Position numbers and translations under genes: made by a program. From positions 2,108,001 through 2,172,000 of the forward strand of contig OY969103.1 in assembly GCA_963697915.1 (NCBI GenBank): 64,000 nucleotides of DNA, in the 5' to 3' direction. Origin of the DNA: VRUE01 sp963697915 (GTDB lineage: Bacteria; Actinomycetota; Thermoleophilia; Solirubrobacterales; 70-9). The notes below the pieces were generated by a model. It was not told the origin of the DNA. It made no database searches and saw only the letters and a program-made list of their open reading frames with translations. The stretch's first letter is position 1, and each line of letters opens with the position of its first letter. Below, one piece after another: positions 16,868 through 26,700 of the stretch.

Positions 16868-17143
16868 GTGCCTTCCTGCTCCCACATCGGTGAGGTCGAG
16901 CGCTTCGACCTGCCGTCCGAGATCGCGGGCTGTGAGGAGTGCCTGGCGCAGGGGATGACCTGGGTCCACCTGCGGATGTGCCAGACCTGCGGCCACATCG
17001 GCTGCTGCGACAACTCGCAGGGCAAGCATGCGACCGCTCACCACCAGGAGACCGGTCACCCGATCGCCCGCTCGGCCGAGCCCGGCGAGGACTGGAGCTG
17101 GTGCTACGTAGACAAGGCGATGTTCCGCCTCAGCCGCGGCTGA
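16868..17143 (+). CDS. UBP-type zinc finger protein
   Basis: 91 residues if started at the GTG at 16868; a start further upstream cannot be excluded. It consists almost only of a zf-UBP domain: CSH near the N-terminus, CEEC, the segment MCQTCGHIGCCDNSQGKHATAHH and TGHPIARS. The Cys/His pattern suits two or more zinc ions. In bacteria such domains are short free-standing proteins of unknown role, since ubiquitin is absent. Divergent from greA. Confidence 0.8.
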   Translation: MPSCSHIGEVERFDLPSEIAGCEECLAQGMTWVHLRMCQTCGHIGCCDNSQGKHATAHHQETGHPIARSAEPGEDWSWCYVDKAMFRLSRG

Positions 17144-17167
17144 GGCGGAGGTCACACGAGCGTTCGG

Positions 17168-17377
17168 TCAGTAGCGCAGCTCCTCGCAGGCGATGCCGTC
17201 GCGGTCGGCGTCGAGGCGGTGCGGATCCCGTCCCGGGCCGCCCTTCTTCTTGTAGAACTTCTGCGCCGCTCGCCAGGTGCTGAAGTCGGAGCAGTCCTTG
17301 TCGGCGGCGGTTGCGGGCGATGCAGGAATCGCGAGTGCGGCTGCCGTGACCGACACCGCGATGACCTTGTTCCTCAA
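17168..17377 (-). CDS. Secreted excalibur calcium-binding domain protein
   Basis: 69 residues from a TTG start with a strong GGGGAGG ribosome site 5 nt upstream. A signal peptide (NKVIAVSVTAAALAIPA, ending SPATAA) precedes a single excalibur domain: CSDFSTWRAAQKFYKK and the EF-like loop DADRDGIACEEL. The two Cys should form the domain's disulfide. Excalibur domains occur on extracellular proteins of actinobacteria and firmicutes and are thought to bind calcium. Confidence 0.85.
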   Translation of the reverse strand: MRNKVIAVSVTAAALAIPASPATAADKDCSDFSTWRAAQKFYKKKGGPGRDPHRLDADRDGIACEELRY

Positions 17378-17478
17378 AGTGCCTCCCCTGTCTGGGTTCG
17401 TCGGTGGAGACTCCGAGATTACCCAAATGACACTGATAAGTGACGGCTCGGCGATCGGTGCAAGCGCGGCGGCGGCGT

Positions 17479-19323
17479 TCAGCGCGGGGTGACGATCGGG
17501 AAGCCGGGGTCGGGTTCGTCGAGGAGGCCGAGCAGTTCGCCGAGCTTGACGCCGTCGCCCTCGACACGCAGGCGGCCGCTCTCGGCGAGGGCGGCGATGT
17601 CGGCGGTTTTGAGCAGCAGCTGGTCGAGCGCCTCGCGGTCGACCAGGAGCGTCGCGTCGGCGGCCGGCTCGTGCTTGCCGGGGCGGTGGCGGAGGACGCC
17701 GTTGCGCACGGTCAGCGCGTGCGCCTCGTCGGGGTCGGCTATCAGCCAATCGATCCGCAGGTCCTGCTCCCAGGCGCGTGGCCCGTCGAGCCGGATCGCC
17801 ATCGCGTCGAGCAGCTGCTCGACCGAGAGGTTGGCGACGACGTCCGGGGGCGCCGTCGAGGTCGGCGTGCCGCCGATCCCCTCGCGCAGCTCCTTGGCGC
17901 CCATCAGGAAGAAGTTGCGCCAGGTCGCGTTCTCGGCGCCGTAGCCGAGCTGCTCGAGCGCTTCCGCCTGCAGCTCTCGCGCCGCCTGGTTCTTGGGCTC
18001 GGCGTAGACGACGTGGTTGACGACCTCGGCGACCCAGCGGTAGTCGCCGGCCTCGAAGGAGTCGCGCGCCTTCGCCAGCACCGCCTCGGCGCCGCCCATG
18101 AACTCGACGTAGCGCCGCGCGCCGGCGACCGGCGGGTGCTCCCAGAGGTGGGCCGGGTTGCCGTCGAACCAGCCCATGTAGCGCTGGTAGATCGCCTTCA
18201 CGTTGTGGCTGACCGAGCCGTAGAACTCGCGGCAGTGCCACTCCTCGGCGAGGCTCGGCGGCAGCTCGACCAGCTCGGCGATCTCGGGCCCGGTGTGGCC
18301 CTTGTTGAGCAGGCGCAGGGTCTGGTCGTGCAGGTAGGTGTAGAGGTCGCGCTGCTTGCCGAGCAGGTCGGCGATCTGCTCACCGCCCCAGCAGGGCCAG
18401 TTGTGGCCGGTGAAGAGCACCTCGGAGTCGGCGCCGAACAGCTCGATCGTCTCGTCCAGGTAGTTGGCCCAGATCCGCGGGTCGCGGACCAGGGCGCCGC
18501 GCGGGGTGAGGATGTTGTGCATCGAGCGCACGGCGTTGTCGGCGCTGCAGAGGGCGCGCCGCTCGGGCAGGTGGAAGTTCATCGAGGCCGGCGCCTCGCT
18601 GCCGGGGGTGAGCTGGAAGACGAAGCGGACCCCGTCGACGACCTCCTCCTGGCCGGTCGCGGCGATCTCGACCGTGGGCGGGATCAGCGTGATCGTCCCC
18701 AGCGAGGTCGTCTGGCCGAGGCCGGAGCCGAGCTGGCCGGCCGGCCCGCGCTCGAGCAGCGCCCCGTACATGTAGCCGGCGCGCCGTCCCATCGCGGTGC
18801 CGGCGAAGACGTTCTCGCTGACCGCGTGGTGGAGGAAGCCGGCCGGGGCGAGGATCGGGATGTCGCGCTCGGCGACCTCCCCCTCGGAGACGATCCCCTT
18901 GGCGCCGCCGAAGTGGTCGACGTGGCTGTGGGTGTAGAGCAGGCCGGTGACCGGCCGCTCGCCGCGGTGCTCCCGGTAGAGGGCCAGCGCCGCAGCCGCA
19001 GTCTCGGCCGAGACCAGCGGGTCGACGACGACGATCCCCTCCTCGCCCTCGACGACGTGCATGTTGGAGAGGTCGAACCCGCGCAGCTGGTAGATCCCCG
19101 GCGCCAGCTCGAAGAGGCCGGCGATCCGGGTCAGCTGGCTCTGGCGCCAGAGGTTGGGGTGGGCGGTGTCGGCCGGCTCGCCGTCGAGGAACTCCCAGGG
19201 GCGCAGGTCCCAGACCGCGCGGCCGTCCCTGCCCTCGACCAGCGGCGGGTCGAAGGGGGCAACCAGGCCCCGCCGTGCCTCCTCGAAGTCCCGCCCGTCC
19301 CCCACGGGGCGTAAGTCTCTCAC
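17479..19323 (-). CDS. Alkyl sulfatase, SdsA1/YjcS type metallo-beta-lactamase-fold enzyme
   Basis: 614 residues. The metal site THSHVDHFGG (residues 131-140), the later NFHLPERRALCSADN and LFTGHNWPCWGG segments, the Ala-rich dimerisation domain (GAEAVLAKARDSFEAGDYRWVAEVVNHVV) and a C-terminal SCP2-like domain are all present in the order known for SdsA1. These enzymes hydrolyse primary alkyl sulfates such as SDS to alcohol and sulfate. No signal peptide is visible, so it is probably cytoplasmic. It starts 16 bp after the hydroxyacyl-CoA dehydrogenase stop, which suggests the released alcohol feeds the adjacent beta-oxidation enzymes after oxidation (inference). Confidence 0.88.
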   Translation of the reverse strand: MRDLRPVGDGRDFEEARRGLVAPFDPPLVEGRDGRAVWDLRPWEFLDGEPADTAHPNLWRQSQLTRIAGLFELAPGIYQLRGFDLSNMHVVEGEEGIVVVDPLVSAETAAAALALYREHRGERPVTGLLYTHSHVDHFGGAKGIVSEGEVAERDIPILAPAGFLHHAVSENVFAGTAMGRRAGYMYGALLERGPAGQLGSGLGQTTSLGTITLIPPTVEIAATGQEEVVDGVRFVFQLTPGSEAPASMNFHLPERRALCSADNAVRSMHNILTPRGALVRDPRIWANYLDETIELFGADSEVLFTGHNWPCWGGEQIADLLGKQRDLYTYLHDQTLRLLNKGHTGPEIAELVELPPSLAEEWHCREFYGSVSHNVKAIYQRYMGWFDGNPAHLWEHPPVAGARRYVEFMGGAEAVLAKARDSFEAGDYRWVAEVVNHVVYAEPKNQAARELQAEALEQLGYGAENATWRNFFLMGAKELREGIGGTPTSTAPPDVVANLSVEQLLDAMAIRLDGPRAWEQDLRIDWLIADPDEAHALTVRNGVLRHRPGKHEPAADATLLVDREALDQLLLKTADIAALAESGRLRVEGDGVKLGELLGLLDEPDPGFPIVTPR

Positions 19324-19339
19324 TTGGGTACGCGTGGAG

Positions 19340-20554
19340 TCAGCGCGCGGCGCTCAACAGCGGCGCCGGGCGGTAGGCGTCGCCGTGGCGCTCGCGCAGC
19401 TCGCCGAGCAGGGCGGCGGCGCGGGCGGCGCCGATCGCCTCGGTCAGCTCCAGCGGCCCGCGCGGCCAGTTGAAGCCGAGCCGCATCGCTGTGTCCATGT
19501 CCTCCGGCGAACCGACCTGCTCTTCGCGGGCGAAGGCCGCCTCGTTGGCGATCTGGGCGATCAGGCGGGGGACGATCGCCGGGGCGGCCGGGTCGATCGC
19601 GGCCAGGGACTCGGGGTCGAGGTCGAGCGCACCGCCGCTGCCGTGCTTCGCATAGTGGGGGGCCGGCAGTGAGGAGACCTTCGGGAGGTCGTCGTCGTAG
19701 GTGTAGAAGCCGCGCCCCGACTTGCGCCCGAGGCGGCCTTCCTCGACCAGCCGCGCCTGGATCTCACTCGGCTGCCAGCGTGCCGGCTGGCCGCCCTGGC
19801 TGTAGAAGGAGCGGGCGACGCTGAGGTTGACGTCGACGCCGATCAGGTCGATCAGCTCGAAGGGACCCATCCGGAAGCCGCCGGCGAGGCGGCAGACGCG
19901 GTCGATGGTCGGCACGTCGGCGACCCCCTCGGCGAGCATCCGCAGCGACTCCAGCGTGAACGGCCGGGCCAGCCGGTTGGCGATGAAGCCGGGGCTGTCC
20001 TTGGCCCGGATCGGCGTGCGGCCCATCCGCTCGCCGACCTTCGCCGTCGCCAGCAGGGCCTCCTCGCTGGAGCTGTCGGTGGCGACCACCTCGACCAGCT
20101 TCATCAGGGCTGGCGGGTTGAAGAAGTGCATGCCGACGACCCGCTCGGGGTAGGGCGTCTCGGCGCCGATCGCGGTCACCGCCAGCGAGGAGGTGTTGCT
20201 GGCGAGGATCGTGCGCGGCCCGCAGATCTCGGCCAGGGCCGCGAACAGCTTGCGCTTCAGCGCTAGGTCCTCGGGCGCCGCCTCGACGACGAGCTCGCAC
20301 TCGCCGAGGTCGGCGAGCGCTCCCGCGGCGCCGACCCGGGCGCTCGCCGCGTCGGCCTCCTCGTCGCCCCAGAGCCCTTTCGCGGCGCCCTTGGCGAGGC
20401 TCGAGTGCAGGCGCGTGTTGCCGGCCTCCAGCGCCCGCGGGTCGGGATCGTGGAGGCGGGTCTCGTAGCCGCCGAGGGCGGCGATCTGAGCGATCCCGGC
20501 GCCCATCGTGCCGGCGCCGACGACCCCGACCCGTTCGACGCCGCCGCTCCTCAC
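19340..20554 (-). CDS. 3-hydroxyacyl-CoA dehydrogenase (PaaH/FadB2 type)
   Basis: 404 residues from a GTG that overlaps the hydratase stop by 4 bp; longer upstream frames run over that gene. NAD site VGVVGAGTMGAGIAQIA, catalytic region VVGMHFFNPPALMKLVEV and SPGFIANRL. There are two consecutive C-terminal domains (about 185-285, with GPFELIDLIGVDVNL, and 305-400, with LGFNWPRGPLELTEAIG), as in PaaH-like enzymes. It oxidises 3-hydroxyacyl-CoA to 3-oxoacyl-CoA in the cytoplasm, between the hydratase and the thiolase of the same locus. Confidence 0.9.
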   Translation of the reverse strand: MRSGGVERVGVVGAGTMGAGIAQIAALGGYETRLHDPDPRALEAGNTRLHSSLAKGAAKGLWGDEEADAASARVGAAGALADLGECELVVEAAPEDLALKRKLFAALAEICGPRTILASNTSSLAVTAIGAETPYPERVVGMHFFNPPALMKLVEVVATDSSSEEALLATAKVGERMGRTPIRAKDSPGFIANRLARPFTLESLRMLAEGVADVPTIDRVCRLAGGFRMGPFELIDLIGVDVNLSVARSFYSQGGQPARWQPSEIQARLVEEGRLGRKSGRGFYTYDDDLPKVSSLPAPHYAKHGSGGALDLDPESLAAIDPAAPAIVPRLIAQIANEAAFAREEQVGSPEDMDTAMRLGFNWPRGPLELTEAIGAARAAALLGELRERHGDAYRPAPLLSAAR

Positions 20555-21321
20555 TTGCCCTCGAACCTCGGCTCGCGTTTCTCGATGAAGGCGCGCATGC
20601 CCTCGATCCGGTCCTCGGTCGCCATCGCCAGCTCGTAAAGGCGCCGCTCGCCCTCCAGGCCCGCGGAGAGCGCCGTCTCGTCGGCCGCCAGCACCGCCTG
20701 CTTGGCCAGTCGCGAGGCGATCGGCGCTCGCTCGGCGACGGTGCGGGCCAGCTCCATCGCCTCCTCCAGCCAACGCCCCTTCTTCACCACCTTGTTGACG
20801 AGCCCCATCTCCAGCGCCATCTCGGCGTCGAAGCGGCGACCGGTGAGGACGTACTCCATCGCCCGCTGCTTGCCGACGACGCGGGCGATGCGCTGGCTGC
20901 CACCGCCGCCCGGGATGATTCCCAGGGTGATCTCCGGCTGGCCGAAACGGGCCGTGTCGGAGGCGACGATCATGTCGCAGGCGAGCGCCAGCTCGCAGCC
21001 GCCGCCGAGGGCGAAGCCGGAGACCGCGGCCACCATCGGCGTCTTGATCGCGGCGAGGCGGCGCCAGAAGGTCGCGGCGGGGTGGCGCAGCGCCTCGGCG
21101 AAGCTGCGTTCGCTCATCGCCTTGATGTCGGCGCCGGCGGCGAAGACCTCGTCGGAGCCGGCGATCACCACGCAGCGCACCTCCGGGTCGGGGTCGAGCC
21201 GCTCCAGCTCGGAGGCGATCAGCTCCATCAGCTCCGGCGAGAGGGCGTTGCGCGCCTCCGGCCGGTTGAGGCGCAGCAGCGCGACGTGGCCGTCTACCGA
21301 CATCACCAGCAGGTCACTCAT
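20551..21321 (-). CDS. Enoyl-CoA hydratase/isomerase
   Basis: 256 residues of the crotonase family. Oxyanion-hole segments AAGADIKAM and GFALGGGCELALACD, and the catalytic Glu region GQPEITLGIIPGGGGSQR, are all present. Hydrates trans-2-enoyl-CoA. Coupled by a 4-bp overlap to the downstream 3-hydroxyacyl-CoA dehydrogenase gene. The sequence type is close to PaaF/EchA8-like broad-range hydratases; the chain length preferred cannot be told from sequence. Confidence 0.9.
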   Translation of the reverse strand: MSDLLVMSVDGHVALLRLNRPEARNALSPELMELIASELERLDPDPEVRCVVIAGSDEVFAAGADIKAMSERSFAEALRHPAATFWRRLAAIKTPMVAAVSGFALGGGCELALACDMIVASDTARFGQPEITLGIIPGGGGSQRIARVVGKQRAMEYVLTGRRFDAEMALEMGLVNKVVKKGRWLEEAMELARTVAERAPIASRLAKQAVLAADETALSAGLEGERRLYELAMATEDRIEGMRAFIEKREPRFEGK

Positions 21322-21392
21322 TTAGCCCCCAAATCAAGCATTCGCCTCACTCATTTCACGAAGAATCAGACTGTGACGTTCATTCGTTCGGC

Positions 21393-22553
21393 TCATAGGG
21401 GAGTCATCGCGTTGATCCCGGTCGCCGCGCGGCCGATGATCAGCTTCTGGATCTGCGAGGTGCCCTCGTAGAGGGTCGTGACGCGGGCGTCGCGCAGGTA
21501 GCGCTCGACCGGGTAGTCGTCGACGTAGCCGGAGCCGCCGTGCACCTGGATCGCCAGGTTGGCGCACTCGACCGCGGCCTCGGTCGCGTGGAGCTTGGCG
21601 ACCGAGGTCTCCAGCGTGTTCGGCTTGCCTTCGTCCTTCAGCGCGCCGGCGCGGAAGACCAGCATGCGGCTGGCGTCGCGCTTGACGATCATGTCGGCGA
21701 TCATCTCCTGGACCAGCTGGAAGCGGGCCAGGGGGACGCCGAACTGCTTGCGCTCCTTGGCGTAGGCGACGGAGGCGTCGACGCAGCCGTCGCAGATCCC
21801 GACGCAGCCGGCGGCGACGCTGTAGCGGCCGTTGTCGAGGGCGCTCATCGCGACCTTGAAGCCGTCGCCGATCTCGCCCAGCATCGCGTCCTCGCCGACC
21901 TCGATGCCGTCGAGCGAGAGCTCCGCCGTGTCCGAGGAGCGCAGCCCGAGCTTGCCGTGGATCTCCTGCGAGGTGAAGCCCTCGCTGGCGGTCGGGACGA
22001 GGAAGCAGGCGAGCCCGCGGTGCTTTTTAGCCGGGTCGGTCTGGGCGAAGATCAGCGCCACCTCGGCGAAGTTGCCGAGCGAGATCCACATCTTCTGGCC
22101 GCTGATCGACCAGCCCGAGTCGGTCTTCGTCGCCCGCGTGCGCAGGTTGGCGGCGTCGGAGCCGGTGTCGGGCTCGGTCAGCCCGAAGCAGCCGAGCGCC
22201 TCGCCGGAGCAGAGCCGCGGCAGCCACTTGCGCTTCTGCTCCTCGCTGCCCCAGCGCTCGATCGAGCCGGCGACCAGCGAGGTCTGCACGGAGACGACGG
22301 TGCGGGCCGAGGAGTCGGCGCGGCCGACCTGCTCGACGATCAGCCCGTAGCCGGTGTAGTCGAGGCCGCGGCCGCCGTACTCCTCGGCTACCGGCGCCCC
22401 CAGGTAGCCGACCTCGCCGAGCTTGCTCGCCAGCTCACGGTCGAAGCGCGCGGCGCGATCGTTGTCGCGGACGCGCGGCAGGATCTCGCGGTCGGCGAAC
22501 TCGCGCGCCGTTTCGGAGATCAGGCGCTGCTCGTCGGTCAACTGGAAGTCCAT
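21393..22553 (-). CDS. Acyl-CoA dehydrogenase
   Basis: 386 residues from the ATG at 22553, with a GGGGGA stretch just upstream. Family signatures: GCFGLTEPDTGSDAANLRT (FAD/substrate site), GQKMWISLGNFAEV, KERKQFGVPLARFQLVQ and the catalytic base region LYEGTSQIQKLIIGR (Glu near residue 365). Forms 2-enoyl-CoA, the substrate of the hydratase encoded 70 bp downstream. Needs an electron-transfer flavoprotein, which is not in this window. Confidence 0.92.
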   Translation of the reverse strand: MDFQLTDEQRLISETAREFADREILPRVRDNDRAARFDRELASKLGEVGYLGAPVAEEYGGRGLDYTGYGLIVEQVGRADSSARTVVSVQTSLVAGSIERWGSEEQKRKWLPRLCSGEALGCFGLTEPDTGSDAANLRTRATKTDSGWSISGQKMWISLGNFAEVALIFAQTDPAKKHRGLACFLVPTASEGFTSQEIHGKLGLRSSDTAELSLDGIEVGEDAMLGEIGDGFKVAMSALDNGRYSVAAGCVGICDGCVDASVAYAKERKQFGVPLARFQLVQEMIADMIVKRDASRMLVFRAGALKDEGKPNTLETSVAKLHATEAAVECANLAIQVHGGSGYVDDYPVERYLRDARVTTLYEGTSQIQKLIIGRAATGINAMTPL

Positions 22554-22584
22554 GGTCCCCCTGCTTTCTCGGTGTCGTGAGTGT

Positions 22585-23379
22585 TCACTGAAGCTCGCTC
22601 GCCAGGGTCGCCGCGAAGGCTTCCTGCGCCTCACGGGTTCGCGGTCCCGGCGCTTGGGGCAGGACCCTGCCGTCGATCTCGGCGACCGCCTGGATCTCGC
22701 GCGTGGTCGAGGCGAGGAAGGCCTCCTCGGCGGCGCGCAGGTCGGCGACCGGCCAGGCGCCCTCCTCGACGTCGAGCGTCTTGACCAGCCGGTCGCGGGT
22801 GATCGACTCGAGCACGCCGGCGTCGAGCGCCGGGGTGCGCAGCTTGCCCTGCGGGGAGACCCAGAAGATCGCCGCGGTGGGCGGCTCGAGCACGGTGCCG
22901 CCGGGTTCCACCAGGACCGCCTCGTCGGCGCCCTGGGCCTTGGCGAGCCGGGTCGCCTGCATGTTGGCGGCGTAGGAGAGCGACTTGACCCCGTTGAGGA
23001 TCACGGTTGGGCTGTAGGTGACGGTGGCGACCCGCACGGTCGCGGCGTGGGGCGGTATCGGCTCGGTGGCAGCGATGCGGCGTCCGCCGCGGGTGACGAT
23101 CAGGCGCAGCTGGCCCTCGACCTCGCCGGCCTCGGTGAGCAGGGCGTCGATCTCCTGCTCGAACACGGGGCGGTCGAACTCGAGCTCGATCGCCGTGGCG
23201 GAGCGCTGCAGCCGGTCGAGGTGCTCGCCGAGGGCGAAGGGGCGGCCGGCGTAGAGCCGGATCACCTCGAAGGCGCCGTCGCCGCGGTAGAGGCCGTCGT
23301 CCTTCACCGGCACCGTCGCCTCAGCGGTCGGCGAGATCCGTCCGTCGACACTCGCCAGCTCTGCGATCGGCGCCGTCAT
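22585..23379 (-). CDS. Class-IV PLP aminotransferase (branched-chain aminotransferase/ADC lyase-like)
   Basis: 264 residues. The fold-type-IV pattern is clear: GLYRGDGAFEVIRLYAGRPF, PLP lysine in NGVKSLSYAANM (K132), ADEAVLVEPGGTVLE and an ESITRDRL segment. Candidates are 4-amino-4-deoxychorismate lyase, D-amino acid transaminase or a branched-chain enzyme; motifs do not separate these. It lies within the beta-oxidation run, 31 bp upstream of the acyl-CoA dehydrogenase gene, which is an unusual neighbour. Confidence 0.75.
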   Translation of the reverse strand: MTAPIAELASVDGRISPTAEATVPVKDDGLYRGDGAFEVIRLYAGRPFALGEHLDRLQRSATAIELEFDRPVFEQEIDALLTEAGEVEGQLRLIVTRGGRRIAATEPIPPHAATVRVATVTYSPTVILNGVKSLSYAANMQATRLAKAQGADEAVLVEPGGTVLEPPTAAIFWVSPQGKLRTPALDAGVLESITRDRLVKTLDVEEGAWPVADLRAAEEAFLASTTREIQAVAEIDGRVLPQAPGPRTREAQEAFAATLASELQ

Positions 23380-23411
23380 CCCGGCCGCGAGGCTACCTCA
23401 GACCCACACCA

Positions 23412-23444
23412 ACGCGTTTTCCCTCTATCCCAGGGAAAACGCGT
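23412..23444 (-). terminator. Perfect 13-bp stem hairpin after the thiolase gene
   Basis: ACGCGTTTTCCCT and AGGGAAAACGCGT form a perfect 13-bp stem with a 7-nt loop, starting 12 bp past the thiolase stop. There is no long U-tract. It probably separates the thiolase transcript from the aminotransferase gene that begins at 23379. Confidence 0.7.
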
Positions 23445-23456
23445 GAGGCTGTCGGC

Positions 23457-24659
<1,203 letters not shown>

Positions 24660-24705
24660 GGGTGGGGATTAAAGGCGACCTGAGCGCCGGGCGTATGCTG
24701 GCCCT

Positions 24706-24996
24706 ATGGAGTTCGTCCTGTTCACCATCGGGCTGGTGGCGATGATGATCGCGATCATGGTGCTGGTCGGTTACTTCTACAAGGGCAGCAGCGCCGACCT
24801 GGTCGACTGGCACCCGACCCGCAGCCCCGAAGTCGAGGCCCAGAACGAGATCGACGACGTGCGCCAGATGCTGGAGGCACAGAACGAGATGCGGCGCCGT
24901 CGTGGCGCGCCCGAGATCGACGAGGAGACGCTGCGCGCCGAAGTCGAAGAGGAGGAGCGGGAGAAGCTGCGCCGCGGCGACCCGTTCGACCTCTGA
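24706..24996 (+). CDS. Small membrane protein with acidic/basic cytoplasmic tail
   Basis: 96 residues. One N-terminal hydrophobic helix (FTIGLVAMMIAIMVLVGYF) followed by a charged, probably helical tail (EVEAQNEIDDVRQMLEAQNEMRRRRG, then a Glu-rich stretch ending RRGDPFDL). No family recognised. The stop lies 10 bp before the next gene on the same strand. Divergent from the thiolase gene. Confidence 0.6.
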   Translation: MEFVLFTIGLVAMMIAIMVLVGYFYKGSSADLVDWHPTRSPEVEAQNEIDDVRQMLEAQNEMRRRRGAPEIDEETLRAEVEEEEREKLRRGDPFDL

Positions 24997-25006
24997 GGCC
25001 AAGGGC

Positions 25007-25462
25007 GTGGCGCGGGCGCTGATCGTCGGTTGCGGCTGCCGTGGGCGGCTGCTGGGGGAGCGGCTGCTGGCCGAGGGCTGGCAGGTGCGCGGCACCAGCC
25101 GGCGTGAGGAGGGCCGGGCGGCGATCGAGGCGGCCGGGATCGAGCCTGCCCTGGCCGACCCGGAGCAGCCCGGCACGATCCTCGACCTGGTCGGCGACGT
25201 AGCGCTCGTCTGCTGGCTGCTGGGCTCGGCGACGGGCCCGGTGGAGAACCTCGAGGCGATCCACGGGGCGCGGCTCGAGCGCCTGCTCGAGCGCCTGGTC
25301 GAAACCCCGGTGCGCCGCTTCGTCTACGAGGCGGAGGGCAGCGTCGACCGGGAGATCCTGGAGCGGGGCAGCTCGATCGTGCGGGCGGCCGCTGAGCGCT
25401 GGCGCATTCCGGTGACCGTCGGGAGCGGCGAAGCTATATGGCTAAACTCGGATTGGAATTAA
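25007..25462 (+). CDS. NAD(P)-binding Rossmann-fold protein, short, epimerase-like
   Basis: 151 residues from the GTG at 25007. It opens with ALIVGCGCRGRLLGERLLAEGWQVRGTSR, a GxGxxG dinucleotide site, followed by DVALVCWLLGSATG and a VRRFVYEAEG segment, like the N-terminal part of NAD-dependent epimerase/dehydratase proteins. It is shorter than a full epimerase (no YxxxK), so it may be a reduced member. It may be co-transcribed with the small membrane protein upstream. Confidence 0.65.
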   Translation: MARALIVGCGCRGRLLGERLLAEGWQVRGTSRREEGRAAIEAAGIEPALADPEQPGTILDLVGDVALVCWLLGSATGPVENLEAIHGARLERLLERLVETPVRRFVYEAEGSVDREILERGSSIVRAAAERWRIPVTVGSGEAIWLNSDWN

Positions 25463-25501
25463 GGTAAATACGCGAAACGCGAGTCCGAAGGAGCTGGATC
25501 G

Positions 25502-26170
25502 ATGACGCTGAAGCTGGGCGACGTAGCACCCGATTTCGAGGCCGACACGACCGAAGGCCGGATCAAGTTCCACGAATGGGTCGACGGCTCGTGGGCGGTC
25601 CTCTTCTCGCACCCGAAGGACTTCACCCCGGTCTGCACGACCGAGCTCGGCTACATGGCGAGCATCGAGCCCGAGTTCGCGAAGCGGGGCGTGAAGATCC
25701 TCGGGCTCTCGGTCGACCCGCTCGACAAGCACGAGGCCTGGGCCGAGGACATCGCCGACACGCAGGGCACGGCGCCGAACTACCCGATCATCAGCGACGC
25801 CGACTTCGAGATCTCGAAGGCCTACGGGATGCTGCCGGCCGACGCCTCCGGCGACGCCGCCGACCGCACGCCGGCCGACAACCAGACCGTCCGCAACGTC
25901 TTCGTCATCGGCCCCGACAAGAAAGTCAAACTCATCCTCGTCTACCCGATGACGACCGGGCGCAACTTCGACGAGGTCCTGCGCGTAATCGACTCGCTGC
26001 AGCTGACCGCTAGCCACAAAGTCGCGACCCCGGCCCAGTGGCAGCAGGGCGACGACGTGATCATCGCCGGCTCGGTCTCCAACGACGAAGCGAAGGAGAC
26101 CTACCCGGACGGCTGGGAGGAGCCGCGGCCCTACATCCGCATCGTCCCCCAGCCAGAAAAGGTCGCCTAG
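25502..26170 (+). CDS. 1-Cys peroxiredoxin (Prx6 type)
   Basis: 222 residues with an AAGGAG ribosome site 8 nt upstream of the ATG. Peroxidatic Cys45 in HPKDFTPVCTTELGYMASI, the conserved Arg region TADRTPADNQTVRNVFVIGP, then the extended C-terminal domain typical of Prx6/AhpC-Prx1 enzymes (LQLTASHKVATPAQWQQGDDVI). Reduces hydrogen and organic peroxides in the cytoplasm. No resolving Cys is seen, so an external thiol is needed. Confidence 0.92.
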   Translation: MTLKLGDVAPDFEADTTEGRIKFHEWVDGSWAVLFSHPKDFTPVCTTELGYMASIEPEFAKRGVKILGLSVDPLDKHEAWAEDIADTQGTAPNYPIISDADFEISKAYGMLPADASGDAADRTPADNQTVRNVFVIGPDKKVKLILVYPMTTGRNFDEVLRVIDSLQLTASHKVATPAQWQQGDDVIIAGSVSNDEAKETYPDGWEEPRPYIRIVPQPEKVA

Positions 26171-26685
26171 GGGAGGCGGTCCATCAGGTCGCCGAGGATC
26201 CGCGCGGTCGCTCCCCAGATCATGTGGCCTTCCACCTCGTAGGTGGAGGTGTGGATGGGGACGCCGCGGCGGACCAGGCGGCGCATCTCGTAGTTCTCGC
26301 GCAGCAGCGCGAGCGAGAAGGTGAGGACGGTCTCGACCTCGGCCGGGTTGGGCCGCAGGTCGAGCTCGCGCGGGTGCGGGATGCGGCCGACGAAGGGGTG
26401 GATGCGGTAGCGGGTGACGAAGGTCCCGGTCGGCTGCAGCTCCTCGCCGATCTCGACCATGGCCGGGTCGAGCCCGATCTCCTCGTGAGCCTCGCGCAGG
26501 GCGGTAGCGGCGAAGTCGGCGTCCTCCTCGTCGCGGCGGCCGCCCGGGAAGGAGATCTCGCCGGCGTGGCGGCGCATGTCGGCGCGCCGCTCGGTGAAGA
26601 TCAGCCCCGGGTCGTCCGGCCAGCCGTAGAGCGGCAGCAGGACAGCGGCGTCGGTCTCTGGCGACTTTCTGTCGGTATGCGGCAT
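26167..26685 (-). CDS. Nudix hydrolase, CoA pyrophosphatase-like
   Basis: 172 residues from the ATG at 26685; a GTG 12 bases upstream would add four residues. The Nudix box is complete: GGRRDEEDADFAATALREAH followed by EEIGL, preceded by RRHAGEISFPGG, as in NudL/CoA diphosphatases. Later segments (PTGTFVTRYRIHPFVGRI, VEGHMIWGATARIL) fit that subfamily. It converges on the peroxiredoxin gene, overlapping its stop by 4 bp. Confidence 0.88.
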   Translation of the reverse strand: MPHTDRKSPETDAAVLLPLYGWPDDPGLIFTERRADMRRHAGEISFPGGRRDEEDADFAATALREAHEEIGLDPAMVEIGEELQPTGTFVTRYRIHPFVGRIPHPRELDLRPNPAEVETVLTFSLALLRENYEMRRLVRRGVPIHTSTYEVEGHMIWGATARILGDLMDRLP

Positions 26686-26700
26686 AAAGTCGCCCACTCC

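Noticed and set aside
17440..19314. A 624-codon plus-strand frame over the alkyl sulfatase gene
   Set aside because: Shadow of the sulfatase, which has the metal-binding motif and full family architecture on the minus strand.
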